The position numbers were made by a program, and so were the translations under genes. From CAVQOB01 sp963714325 (GTDB lineage Bacteria; Pseudomonadota; Alphaproteobacteria; Rhizobiales; Hyphomicrobiaceae), in the NCBI GenBank assembly GCA_963714325.1, contig CAVQOB010000027.1:1-57364 (forward strand): 57,364 nt of DNA. Reading direction: 5' to 3'. The notes below the pieces were generated by a model that searched no databases, had not been told where the DNA came from, and saw only the letters and a list, made by a program, of their open reading frames with translations. Shown here one piece after another: positions 1 through 8,088 of this stretch (its first letter is position 1; each line of letters begins with the position of its first letter).

Positions 1-903
1 GATCTTGCTGGCCGTCCCAACAATGCCCATGCCAAGCCCGCCTCCTGCCGTCGCACCGAATTTGTTTGTCAAACATCCGAAACTTTATTTTGGTATTTGG
101 AAACACCATTTCCAAATCAGTCCGCGGGATGTTCTTGAAGAGCTTCAAGTAGACGTAGTCGGTTTTGATTTGCGGCGGCAACAGCGCTCTGAGCTTAGCG
201 ACGATCTTCTCTGCGTCCTTGCGTTCGCATTTTTGCGCCGCCATCACTTCCCCGATCCGAACTTCTTCCGTCTTCAATTTGAACATGACGAACAGACGTT
301 GAAAAATCGGCAGCTCGAACTCCTCTTTGCGGAGATAGAACTTCTTCTTGCTACGCCGCGTTTCCGTCTTCGTTGCCGCACCGCGGAAGAATATCAAAAT
401 CTCTTCGAACGCCGCCATATCGACATGCAAATCCAGTCCGTAGTGGGACTCCTTCGTCATGATCACTTCGATGTCGGCCGGATTGATCCGCGTATAGTTA
501 GCCTGCGTCAGCAAATGCTCGATGGATGTAACCAGCCGCTTCTGTAGTGTGTAACGCTCGTCAGCTCTGAACTTGCGCGTGACCAGGAGGTCGCTGTCCG
601 GACTGAACGGTTCATAAGTCTGCTCCAGATCGAGCAAACTCGCCGCATAGGTCTGCTGACGCCAATAGTCGAGATAGCGAAAGAACCGCCGTGCCTCACC
701 GGCCGAGCCGCTCGGCCAGGCATGCGCCTGGGTTAGGCGGTCCATCAGGGCGTACCGCGTGACAGGCAGGAATTTTTCCCGCTGGACGCCCGAGAGTACG
801 TCCTGGAACGCTGCATCAAGCGCGGTCGCGCCGGCGTCGGCACGAGCCTTTTCGCCGCATCAGGCGATGCGGCGCGGTCATCAAGAGTTCCGGTCATGGC
901 CAT
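1..903 (-). pseudogene. DUF3754 family protein, partial at window edge, two apparent frameshifts
   Basis: The minus strand reads as a DUF3754 (TMEM143-like) protein of unknown function. The start is the ATG at 903-901, with GGGAGG a few bases upstream. The first ~28 codons run in one frame up to an A-run (849-852), where the reading must change frame to continue into a segment with REKFLPVTRYALM, RRFFRYLDYW and LRKEEFELPIFQRL. At about 61-67 a second frame change is needed to go from MVFPNTKIKFRMFDK into KFGATAGGGLGMGIVGTASK, the Gly-rich segment that should start the membrane part. The gene then leaves the window. Both break points lie in or next to homopolymers, so sequencing error is as likely as decay. 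The family assignment is from memory of its conserved motifs. Confidence 0.72.
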
Positions 904-1241
904 GGGTTCCCTCCCGTCAGGTCGCTGGCCCCCATCGCCGGCAACAACCATAATCAACTACAGGGCTTTTAAGGCAGCGCCGTGGGCATTGTCGGAAATG
1001 CGCCGACCGCAAGCCAAAACAAATAAAACAACCGTACATTCAACTGGTTACAGTGCATGCATGCCCCCCGCGACCAAAATCCGTACCGCGCCTTATGCCA
1101 GCCGCCCATCACGGCCGCCCGCGCAAGCTGGCAGGGGCCGTCCGGCCAGCACCAAGCCATCTTGTGCCCTCGGGATCGCCCGTCTACACAAATCATCGCC
1201 GTAAATCACCCGGCCGCCCTCGTTCGCAAGAGACACCGCGC
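904..1241. other. Intergenic region between DUF3754 gene and yggT
   Basis: This stretch lies between two divergent genes and should hold both promoters. I see no conserved coding frame, RNA gene or convincing inverted repeat in it. Confidence 0.5.
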
Positions 1242-1532
1242 ATGATCCGCCTGCTCGACTTCCTCGCCTACGTCGTCCACCTCTACGAGTGGATCGTCAT
1301 CGCAGCCGTCATCCTGGGTTGGCTCTTCGCATTCAACGTCATCAATTATGCCAATCCGTTCGTGCGCTCGCTATGGCAGGCGATCAGCGCTGCGACAGAC
1401 CCGCTGCTCAAGCCTATCCGCCGAATAATGCCCAATCTCGGTGGCCTCGACATCTCCCCGATCATACTGCTGCTTGGGTGCCTGTTCGTGCGAGCAGTCG
1501 TAATTGAGAACCTCAAAGACCTGTTTCGGTAA
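1242..1532 (+). CDS. yggT: YggT family small membrane protein
   Basis: A 96-residue protein with two hydrophobic segments, residues ~14-35 (WIVIAAVILGWLFAF) and ~68-88 (LDISPIILLLGCLFVRAVV), separated by a short loop containing RSLWQAISAATDPLLKPIRRIMP. This is the YggT layout of two membrane helices and a conserved DPLLxPIRR loop. The start is the ATG at 1242; an open frame continues upstream but has no family similarity. The gene is followed closely by DUF167 and folD, a common alphaproteobacterial arrangement. YggT proteins are membrane proteins of poorly defined role, linked to osmotic stress and cell-division loci. No regulation is visible. Confidence 0.88.
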   Translation: MIRLLDFLAYVVHLYEWIVIAAVILGWLFAFNVINYANPFVRSLWQAISAATDPLLKPIRRIMPNLGGLDISPIILLLGCLFVRAVVIENLKDLFR

Positions 1533-1597
1533 CCGATGGCGCGCGCCCCGGCCCGATCAACAGATACCCCTGGCGCACTGCGGATGACGGTATCGTC

Positions 1598-1888
1598 TTG
1601 CGGGTTCGTCTGACACCGAAGTCATCGCGCGACGCCGTCGAGGGTATCGTGGAAACGGCGGAGGGACCCGCACTCAAGGCCCGCGTCAGGGCGGTTCCAG
1701 AAGATGGCGCGGCCAATACAGCGCTTGAGACACTGATCGCCGAATGGTTGGAGGTGCCCAAACGCGCGGTGAGCCTGATCGGCGGCGGCAAATCCCGCAT
1801 CAAAACATTAGCGGTCAAAGGCGCATCTACTGTCCTTGTCACTGAACTCGCCAAGCGCGCACGACAATTCACACCCGCGCAAAACTGA
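1598..1888 (+). CDS. DUF167 (YggU) family protein
   Basis: A small soluble protein of about 96 residues with the DUF167 core: VRLTPKSSRDAVEGI near the start, ALKARVRAVPEDGAANTAL in the middle and VSLIGGGKSRIKTLAV near the C-terminus. It ends 14 bases before folD, so the two are probably cotranscribed. The start is uncertain. The only in-frame start I find is TTG at 1598, but the frame stays open upstream and encodes YPWRTADDG from 1565, which matches how family members usually begin. The ATG at 1536 is in another frame, so a small indel between 1538 and 1565 is possible. The molecular function is unknown for the family. Confidence 0.8.
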   Translation: MRVRLTPKSSRDAVEGIVETAEGPALKARVRAVPEDGAANTALETLIAEWLEVPKRAVSLIGGGKSRIKTLAVKGASTVLVTELAKRARQFTPAQN

Positions 1889-1902
1889 AAGGATCAGAGT
1901 CG

Positions 1903-2790
1903 ATGGGCAACGCCTCGCGGATCGCCACACTGATCGATGGCAAGGCCATCGCTGAAAGCGTCCGTCGCGACGTCGCCGCCGACGTGGCGCGCCTCAAAAC
2001 TACACATGGATTGACGCCTGGCCTCGCCGTCGTCCTCGTCGGCGAGGACCCGGCCAGCCAAGTCTACGTCCGCAACAAGGCCAAACAAACCGCCGATGCC
2101 GGCATGGCGTCGTTCGAATTGAAACTGGCGGCCGACGCTCGCGAAGCCGACGTGCTCGCCGTCATCGCACAACTCAATAGTCGCACCGACGTCCATGGGA
2201 TCCTCGTCCAATTGCCGCTGCCGCCACACATCGACAGTCTGAAAGTGTTGCGTGCGATCAATCCAGACAAAGATGTCGATGGATTTCATCCCGTCAATGT
2301 CGGCCGCCTGTCGATCGGCGAGGAGGCGCTCGCGCCATGCACTCCGCTTGGCTGCATCATCCTGGCCAAATCCGTCAAACCTGAACTCAAGGGTTTGGAA
2401 GCAGTGGTCATCGGCCGCTCCAACATCGTCGGCAAACCCGTCGCGCAGTTATTGCTCCGGGAGGATTGCACGGTGACGATCGCACACTCCCGAACACGCG
2501 ACCTGACGTCCGTCGTGCGCCGCGCCGATCTCGTCATCGCCGCCGTCGGACGGCCCGAAATGGTGACTGGCGATTGGATCAAACCCGGCGCCGTAGTCAT
2601 CGACGTTGGTATCAACCGTGTTGACGCCGGCGGCGGCAAGACCCGCCTCATCGGTGATTGCAACTTTGACAGCTGCGCGGCCGTTGCCGGCGCCATCACA
2701 CCCGTTCCCGGCGGCGTTGGCCCGATGACCATCGCTTGCCTGCTGCGCAACACCGTCGCCGCGGCGCGCCGCTCGGTCACCGGGGCTTGA
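1903..2790 (+). CDS. folD: Bifunctional methylenetetrahydrofolate dehydrogenase / methenyltetrahydrofolate cyclohydrolase
   Basis: FolD interconverts 5,10-methylene-, 5,10-methenyl- and 10-formyl-tetrahydrofolate with NADP, supplying one-carbon units for purines and formyl-methionine in the cytoplasm. The 295-residue protein has the usual family length. Visible motifs are VGEDPASQVYVRNKAK (which contains the catalytic lysine), GILVQLPLP, PCTPLGC, the Rossmann-type VIGRSNIVGKPVAQLLL and the C-terminal PGGVGPMTIACLL. The ATG at 1903 follows GAAAGGA at a suitable distance. It is the third gene of the apparent yggT-DUF167-folD cluster. Nothing unusual is seen. Confidence 0.97.
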   Translation: MGNASRIATLIDGKAIAESVRRDVAADVARLKTTHGLTPGLAVVLVGEDPASQVYVRNKAKQTADAGMASFELKLAADAREADVLAVIAQLNSRTDVHGILVQLPLPPHIDSLKVLRAINPDKDVDGFHPVNVGRLSIGEEALAPCTPLGCIILAKSVKPELKGLEAVVIGRSNIVGKPVAQLLLREDCTVTIAHSRTRDLTSVVRRADLVIAAVGRPEMVTGDWIKPGAVVIDVGINRVDAGGGKTRLIGDCNFDSCAAVAGAITPVPGGVGPMTIACLLRNTVAAARRSVTGA

Positions 2791-2893
2791 TCCCCCGCGA
2801 ACCGCGCCGCAAAGTCATACGGCCAGCCCATGCGATCGGACCGCAAAAGTACCGTTGCGAAGCCGCCGCTTCGTCGCTATGGTCCGCGGCGAT

Positions 2894-2968
2894 TGGGGCG
2901 TAGCCAAGTGGTAAGGCAACGGATTTTGATTCCGTCATGCGGAGGTTCGAGCCCTCCCGCCCCAGCCA
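2894..2968 (+). tRNA. tRNA-Gln (TTG anticodon)
   Basis: A complete cloverleaf can be drawn by hand. The acceptor stem TGGGGCG (2894-2900) pairs with CGCCCCA (2958-2964). The anticodon arm ACGGA/TCCGT encloses a loop TTTTGAT with anticodon TTG. The T arm has the loop TTCGAGC. The discriminator is G at 2965 and CCA is encoded at 2966-2968. It lies between the convergent ends of folD and nnr. Confidence 0.96.
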
Positions 2969-2989
2969 AGGCAAGCGCGATATGTGCCG

Positions 2990-4528
2990 CTAAGCCAGCA
3001 ATCCCTGCAGCACTTTCGGTAACACCTCCGGAATGTCCTCGGCGATCAGTCCGTAGCCAAATATATTGGCACACTCCCCGTGCAGCCAGACGGCGGCGCA
3101 CGCAGCCTCCCACGCCGGCATGCCCTGCGCGAGCAGCCCCGTGATGAACCCCGCTAGCACATCGCCGGACCCGGCCGTCGCCAGCCCCGGCGGCGCATTC
3201 TCGTTGATCGCTGCGCGGCCGTCGGGATGCGCGATCACGGTGTCGGGGCCTTTGAGGACGACAATGGCGCCGGCGCACTCGGCGGCAGCGCGGGCGCGGT
3301 CGAGTTTCGATCCTGCGCACTCCGGAAACAGCCGCTTGAACTCACCCTCGTGCGGCGTGAGAACGACTTGGCGGGGCTTCTCCCAGGTCTTGCCGTTGGG
3401 CATCTCGACCATCGGACCGGGCTTGGCTTTGATGCCATCAAACAATGTCGACGGTCGCGTTCCGCTCTGATCCGACGCGAATGACGTCAGCGCATCCGCG
3501 TCGAGCACGACCGCCGCATCGGACGCGAGCGCGATCTCGACCATGCGGCGCGTCGCGGCGCCGACCCCACATCCCGGTCCGATCAGCACGGCATTGCGGC
3601 GCTTGTCCGCGAGAACGTCGCTTAGCCCGTCAGGAGCATCGAAGGGCGCGAGCATGATGGCGGTGAGATGCGCAGCATTGATGGCCATCGCATCCCACGG
3701 GCTCGCCACGGTCACCAGCCCCGCGCCGACCCGCAGCGCACCGCGCGCTCCGAGCCGCGCGGCCCCCGTCGCGTGCGACGGTCCGGATACGACGACGGCG
3801 TGTCCGCGCGTGTATTTGTGCGACGCTGCGTTGATCTGGGGCAATGCCGGTGGGCCATTCGCCACGCACAAACAACAATACAGCAGCACATGATCGACCG
3901 TCGAGAATTCCGTCGAGATCCCGATATCCGCCACGGTGACTGGACCGCAAAGCTGCCGCCCCGGGGACAGCAGATGTCCCGGCTTGCGCCTGAAGAAAGT
4001 CACCGTTGCTGTCGCCTGCGCCGCAGCGCCGCGCACCGCGCCGCTGTCGCCATCGACGCCCGATGGCATATCCACGGCAAGGATCGGCCGCCCGAGACCG
4101 TTGATACCCACGATAAGCCCTCGGTAGGCTCCGTCGATATCGCGCTTCAATCCCGCGCCGAACAGTGCGTCGATGATTAGGTCGACGCTGCGCAACGGCG
4201 CAAGCGATGCAACTTCTACCGCCCCGGTCCAACGCTGCGCCATAATGGCCGCATCGTCATGCAGGGATGCCCGGTCGACAAGCAACATTACGGCGACCCG
4301 ATACCCGCGTTCAGCCAAAAGCCTCGCCGCGACGAACCCATCGCCGCCGTTGTTGCCGGGGCCGCACAGCACCGCGATTGCGCCGCCGGACTTGACCATC
4401 TTCGCCGCCTCGTCGGCCACGGCGCGGCCGGCATTCTCCATCAGCGTCAGCGACGGCATACCGCTAGCAACCGCCACCCGATCGGCCTCTGCCATCTCAG
4501 CCGTCGTCAGCAATTCCAGTCCGGCCAT
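2990..4528 (-). CDS. nnr: Bifunctional NAD(P)H-hydrate epimerase / ADP-dependent NAD(P)H-hydrate dehydratase
   Basis: Nnr repairs hydrated NADH and NADPH. The N-terminal half (residues ~1-215) is the YjeF-type epimerase with CGPGNNGGDGFVAARLL and DLIIDALFGAGL. The C-terminal half (~235-505) is the ribokinase-like dehydratase with HKYTRGHAVVVSGP, VVLDADALTSF, VVLTPHEGEF and the catalytic GLATAGSGDVLAGFI segment. The 512-residue length is normal for the fused form. The ATG at 4528 is preceded by AAGGG. It is divergent from glnB, sharing a ~265-bp intergenic region, a linkage common in Rhizobiales. Confidence 0.96.
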   Translation of the reverse strand: MAGLELLTTAEMAEADRVAVASGMPSLTLMENAGRAVADEAAKMVKSGGAIAVLCGPGNNGGDGFVAARLLAERGYRVAVMLLVDRASLHDDAAIMAQRWTGAVEVASLAPLRSVDLIIDALFGAGLKRDIDGAYRGLIVGINGLGRPILAVDMPSGVDGDSGAVRGAAAQATATVTFFRRKPGHLLSPGRQLCGPVTVADIGISTEFSTVDHVLLYCCLCVANGPPALPQINAASHKYTRGHAVVVSGPSHATGAARLGARGALRVGAGLVTVASPWDAMAINAAHLTAIMLAPFDAPDGLSDVLADKRRNAVLIGPGCGVGAATRRMVEIALASDAAVVLDADALTSFASDQSGTRPSTLFDGIKAKPGPMVEMPNGKTWEKPRQVVLTPHEGEFKRLFPECAGSKLDRARAAAECAGAIVVLKGPDTVIAHPDGRAAINENAPPGLATAGSGDVLAGFITGLLAQGMPAWEAACAAVWLHGECANIFGYGLIAEDIPEVLPKVLQGLLA

Positions 4529-4610
4529 ATGATGAACCCTTGGCGTTGAAACCTCGACACTGCTCCACCCTCAAGCCGACGAAGCCCACCGGCAACACCT
4601 GCGCACAAAT

Positions 4611-4625
4611 TAGGCAATTTGCCTA
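4611..4625. promoter_or_regulatory. 15-bp palindrome in the nnr-glnB intergenic region
   Basis: TAGGCAATTTGCCTA is a perfect 7-bp inverted repeat around one central base. It lies ~83 bp upstream of nnr and ~170 bp upstream of glnB. It does not match the NtrC consensus I know, so the binding protein is unassigned. Confidence 0.4.
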
Positions 4626-4731
4626 TTATTTACGCACGATCTCCCCTTGGCCCCAGCCCTGTTTTCGGGCACAAGCCCAGAAACACCAGAGAAACAACGG
4701 AATTGACTTGGCTTTATGCCGTCGTCACATC

Positions 4732-4747
4732 TGGCACAAGGCATGCT
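4732..4747 (+). promoter_or_regulatory. Sigma-54 (-24/-12) promoter of glnB
   Basis: TGGCACAAGGCATGCT matches the -24/-12 consensus TGGCAC-N5-TTGC. The GG and GC elements have the required spacing, with one mismatch (ATGC for TTGC). It is ~48 bp upstream of the glnB ATG, giving a plausible leader. RpoN/NtrC control of glnBA is established in related alphaproteobacteria. Confidence 0.8.
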
Positions 4748-4794
4748 AACCAAACAGTCAACGCGGCAAAATTGGTCGCGATTGCGAGGCGCAC

Positions 4795-5133
4795 ATGAAA
4801 AAGATCGAAGCCATTATCAAGCCCTTCAAGCTCGACGAAGTCAAAGAAGCCCTGCAGGAAATCGGCTTGCAAGGCATAACCGTCATCGAAGCCAAGGGCT
4901 TCGGACGCCAGAAGGGTCACACAGAACTCTATCGCGGCGCCGAATACGTCGTCGATTTCCTGCCGAAAGTGAAGATCGAAGTTGTTCTGAGCGACGAGAT
5001 GCTGCCGAAGGCAATCGAAGCCATTCAGCGCGCCGCCAAGACCGGCCGAATCGGCGACGGCAAGATCTTCATCTCCAACGTCGAAGACGCGATCCGCATC
5101 CGCACCGGCGAAACCGGCAACGACGCCATCTAG
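4795..5133 (+). CDS. glnB: Nitrogen regulatory protein P-II
   Basis: P-II is the trimeric sensor of 2-oxoglutarate, ATP/ADP and, through uridylylation, glutamine. It controls glutamine synthetase adenylylation and NtrB. The 112-residue length is exact for the family. The T-loop includes GHTELYRGAEYVVDFLPK with the uridylylated tyrosine at position 51. The B-loop and C-loop motifs TGRIGDGKIFI and IRTGETG are present. The ATG at 4795 lies 48 bases after the sigma-54 element. glnA follows 113 bp downstream in the same direction, the classic glnBA operon. GlnB rather than GlnK is inferred from the glnA linkage, since no amtB is adjacent. Confidence 0.96.
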   Translation: MKKIEAIIKPFKLDEVKEALQEIGLQGITVIEAKGFGRQKGHTELYRGAEYVVDFLPKVKIEVVLSDEMLPKAIEAIQRAAKTGRIGDGKIFISNVEDAIRIRTGETGNDAI

Positions 5134-5246
5134 GCCGAGACTGCCGCATTCGAAATTCCGTCCGCACCCACGGCGCCGCGAGGCCCTGCCCTGCTGCCGG
5201 ATGAACCAGAGACGATCCAGACTATAATCCATACAGGGGAGCCCCA

Positions 5247-6668
5247 ATGGCCGACAATGCAAAGACGCCTGCCGACATCATGAAAATGCTGAAAGACAAA
5301 GACATCAAGTTCGTCGACCTGCGCTTCACCGACACCAAGGGCAAGATGCAGCACGTCACAGCCGATGCCTCCTGCATCGACGACAGCGTATTCGCCGACG
5401 GCTACGCCTTCGACGGCTCGTCGATTGCCGGCTGGAAAGGTATCGAAGCCTCTGATATGACGCTGCTGCTCGATTGCTCGAGCGCGCACATGGACCCCTT
5501 CTTCGCGCAATCGACACTCGCGATCTTCTGCGACGTGCTTGAGCCCTCGACCGGCGAAGCCTATGAGCGCGATCCCCGATCGATCGCCAAGCGCGCCGAG
5601 GCCTATATGAAGTCGACGGGCGTGGGCGACTCGATCGTGTTCGGCCCGGAAGCCGAATTTTTCATCTTCGACGACGTGAAGTTCGCGTCTGATCCCTATA
5701 ACACCGGTTTCAAGTTGGACTCCTCCGAACTGCCCTCCAACATGGATCGCGATTACGAGATGGGCAACCTCGGCCACCGTCCGCGCGTCAAGGGCGGCTA
5801 CTTCCCCGTGCCGCCGATCGACAGCTGCCAGGACATCCGCTCGGAAATGCTCTCGGTGATGGCTGAAATGGGCGTCGTCGTTGAAAAGCACCACCACGAA
5901 GTCGCCGCCGCCCAGCACGAACTCGGCATCAAGTTCGGGCCGATGGTGACGCTTGCCGATCACATGCAGATCTACAAGTACGTGATCCATCAGGTCGCCC
6001 AGGCCTATGGCAAGTCGGCCTGCTTCATGCCGAAGCCGATCTTCGGCGACAACGGCTCGGGGATGCACTGCCATCAATCGATCTGGAAAGACGGCAAACC
6101 GGTGTTCGCCGGCAATAAGTACGCCGACCTTTCAGAAACATGCTTGTTCTATATCGGCGGCGTCCTTAAGCACGCCAAGGCACTCAACGCTTTCACCAAC
6201 CCGACGACGAACAGCTACAAGCGCCTCGTCCCCGGTTATGAAGCGCCCGTCTTGCTCGCCTACTCCGCCCGCAACCGCTCCGCCTCGTGCCGCATCCCGC
6301 ACGTGACGAGCCCCAAAGCGAAGCGCATCGAAATCCGCTTCCCCGATCCAGCCGCCAACCCCTACCTCGCGTTCGCCGCGATGTTGATGGCCGGTCTCGA
6401 CGGCATCGCCAACAAGATCCATCCCGGCGAGCCGATGGACAAGAACCTCTATGACCTGCCGCCCGCCGAACTCTCGAAGATCCCAACGGTGTGTGGTTCG
6501 CTCCGTGAAGCTCTCGAAAGCCTCGACAAGGACCGCGAGTTCCTCAAGAAGGGCGGCGTCTTCACCGACGAAATGATGGACGCCTACATCGAACTGAAAA
6601 TGGCCGAAGTCGAACGCACGGATATGACTCCACACCCCGTTGAGTTCGATATGTATTATTCGGTGTAA
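5247..6668 (+). CDS. glnA: Glutamine synthetase type I
   Basis: GlnA condenses glutamate and ammonia to glutamine with ATP; it is the main ammonium-assimilating enzyme and a cytosolic dodecamer. The 473-residue protein carries the expected segments: DGSSIAGWKGIEASDM near residue 52, VFGPEAEFFIFDDV, GDNGSGMHCHQSIW, NPTTNSYKRLVPGYEAP and SCRIPHV. The adenylylation tyrosine lies in NLYDLPPAE at about residue 402, so regulation by GlnE is expected. The ATG at 5247 follows AGGGGAG. It is second in the glnBA operon and is followed by a strong terminator. Confidence 0.98.
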   Translation: MADNAKTPADIMKMLKDKDIKFVDLRFTDTKGKMQHVTADASCIDDSVFADGYAFDGSSIAGWKGIEASDMTLLLDCSSAHMDPFFAQSTLAIFCDVLEPSTGEAYERDPRSIAKRAEAYMKSTGVGDSIVFGPEAEFFIFDDVKFASDPYNTGFKLDSSELPSNMDRDYEMGNLGHRPRVKGGYFPVPPIDSCQDIRSEMLSVMAEMGVVVEKHHHEVAAAQHELGIKFGPMVTLADHMQIYKYVIHQVAQAYGKSACFMPKPIFGDNGSGMHCHQSIWKDGKPVFAGNKYADLSETCLFYIGGVLKHAKALNAFTNPTTNSYKRLVPGYEAPVLLAYSARNRSASCRIPHVTSPKAKRIEIRFPDPAANPYLAFAAMLMAGLDGIANKIHPGEPMDKNLYDLPPAELSKIPTVCGSLREALESLDKDREFLKKGGVFTDEMMDAYIELKMAEVERTDMTPHPVEFDMYYSV

Positions 6669-6724
6669 GCGGAAGGCGTCAGACGCTTGCGTCAGACACC
6701 AGCTCGCATTACCGCAACAACTCA

Positions 6725-6758
6725 GCCCCGGAGCACGAGCTCTGGGGCATTTCTGTTT
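6725..6758 (+). terminator. Rho-independent terminator after glnA
   Basis: GCCCCGGAGC and GCTCTGGGGC (6725-6734 and 6739-6748) form a 10-bp stem with one G-T pair and loop ACGA, followed by a T-rich tract. It sits ~57 bp after the glnA stop. Confidence 0.88.
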
Positions 6759-6792
6759 GGCACGCCTGCATTCTCTAAAAATTGCTGTTATA

Positions 6793-7298
6793 CTGGGCAA
6801 TCAGTTGATTGACGCGTGTTGCACGGTTGCGATTCCAGTTTGGGGCGGGCTGAGAGTCCCTCTCTCTGAGAATGATACGGGGAGGATGACCATGGTTCTC
6901 GCGCTCGAAATCAGGAACGACCGTACGCTGGCGGTGCTGCGCAAATTCGCCAAAGATGTGGACGACGTACGGATTGCGCGCCGCATCCTCGCGATCGCCA
7001 ATGCGCTCGGCGGCATGAGCCGGGACGAGGCCGCGCGCGCCGCCGGCGTGGACCGCCGGACGCTGCGCGACTGGGTGCTGCGCTACAATGCCCACGGCGT
7101 CGACGGTCTTGCAGACCGCTGGAACGGCGGTCGGCGGCCGACGACCTCTCGCATCGCCTGCACGCTGCGGATTCCGGCGACGACGCCATTGTCGAGGCCG
7201 CGACGCCGGCCTGGAGCCGCATCATCGCCGATGCTGGCCGCATCTCTTCACTCTGCTCGTATCCATGGATTGCACAGGTCAGATGAATGGCGGGCCGG
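6793..7298 (+). mobile_element. 506-bp internally deleted IS630-family element, copy 1 (MITE-like)
   Basis: The element is flanked by TA on both sides (6791-6792 and 7299-7300), as expected for IS630/Tc1-mariner insertion. Both tips read TAC(C/T)GG inward, with imperfect inverted repeats behind. It encodes the first ~83 codons of an IS630 transposase from ATG 6892, including RIARRILAIANALGGMSRDE and a helix-turn-helix with RRTLRDWVLRYN. It then joins, in another frame, the last ~45 codons of such a transposase (AWSRIIADAGRISSLCSYPW, stop at 7284-7286). The DDE catalytic middle is missing. A copy with six mismatches lies at 56562-57067. It cannot encode an active transposase. Confidence 0.85.
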
Positions 7299-7539
7299 TA
7301 TGAGACGCCGGGTCCCAATCGTAGATGATCACAAACGGCGGCACGGGTGTGATCCGCGCCTGCTCGCCCAGGTGCTGCCGTTGAGGTCCGGATGCTGGCC
7401 ACATTTCTAAACGGCGATGGACGTCGTCGGACAGGCTCAGGAACTTCGCGGCCAACGGTTCGCCGCCCCGGCCTGCAAGGTATGTAGTGATGTCAGCGAT
7501 ATCAGCATCGGCGCGCGGGCTGATGATGACTTTGGTCAT
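7279..7539 (-). pseudogene. ParE/RelE-type toxin, C-terminus truncated by the 506-bp element
   Basis: This is the toxin half of a type II toxin-antitoxin pair; ParE/RelE toxins act on gyrase or on ribosome-bound mRNA. The frame begins at ATG 7539 and shows SPRADADIADITTYLAGRG, a hydrophobic middle and RITPVPPFVIIYDWDPAS, which is the penultimate strand of the fold. At 7300 the sequence enters the mobile element, which supplies five foreign codons after the last toxin histidine and threonine and a stop at 7279-7281. The usual last strand (about 10-15 residues) is lost, so toxicity is probably abolished. Its start overlaps the antitoxin stop by 4 bp. Confidence 0.8.
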
Positions 7540-7811
7540 GATCCGCGGATACGAGCGAGTCGCTCGGCATTGCGTGCCCTATGCTCGTCGAGCGTCAGGA
7601 ACTTGCCAGCCACGACCTCCGCCCGCGCTGCATAATGGCTTTGGATCAATTCGGTCCACTGCGCGTCGGTTTCAGGCAACGCGTCATCCGCCTCAAGGGC
7701 CATCTGCTCGTCGATCATGTGAGCAACGGCATCATCGAGCGACTTGAATGTCCCATCCGCGACCTTGGATGCCAACCGTTCCGCGTGGGTTTTATGGAGA
7801 GCGATGTTCAT
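7536..7811 (-). CDS. ParD-like antitoxin
   Basis: A 91-residue protein beginning MNIALHKTHAERLASKVADG, with an N-terminal DNA-binding-type segment (residues 1-40) and an acidic C-terminal half that would wrap the toxin. I chose ATG 7811 because GGGAGGA lies 6 bases upstream; a longer frame upstream has no such site. It overlaps the toxin start by 4 bp (ATGA), the typical translational coupling of these modules. The antitoxin reading frame is intact although its toxin partner is truncated. It probably represses its own promoter. CopG/ParD membership is inferred from size and position. Confidence 0.75.
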   Translation of the reverse strand: MNIALHKTHAERLASKVADGTFKSLDDAVAHMIDEQMALEADDALPETDAQWTELIQSHYAARAEVVAGKFLTLDEHRARNAERLARIRGS

Positions 7812-8088
7812 CGAGTTCCTCCCAAACTGGCAGACGTCGATCACGGCTGGCGATCCGCTGCCACAGTCCGCGCGTCAAAGGCCGCCATTTATCGCCACAA
7901 ACACGGCAGGAGGCACCTCGCCCGCCCATCAACCGATCCCAGCGAATGCCATGGCCGAGCCAGCGGTTTTCATTTGCCGGGAACCGCCGGATCGCCGAAG
8001 GTCTCCGCATCGCCGCTGCACGTTCAGGACCCCATGCATCCGCTGATCAAGCGCGCGGCCGTCACGTCCGGCCGCCTCCTCACTTGGC

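Noticed and set aside
5..547. Long plus-strand frame at the left edge
   Set aside because: It is the antisense shadow of the DUF3754 gene; the minus strand carries recognisable conserved segments and the plus frame none.
5223..5228. TATAAT upstream of glnA as a -10 box
   Set aside because: No suitable -35 is present and the leader would be only about 12 bases, overlapping the ribosome site. Read-through from glnB is a simpler explanation.
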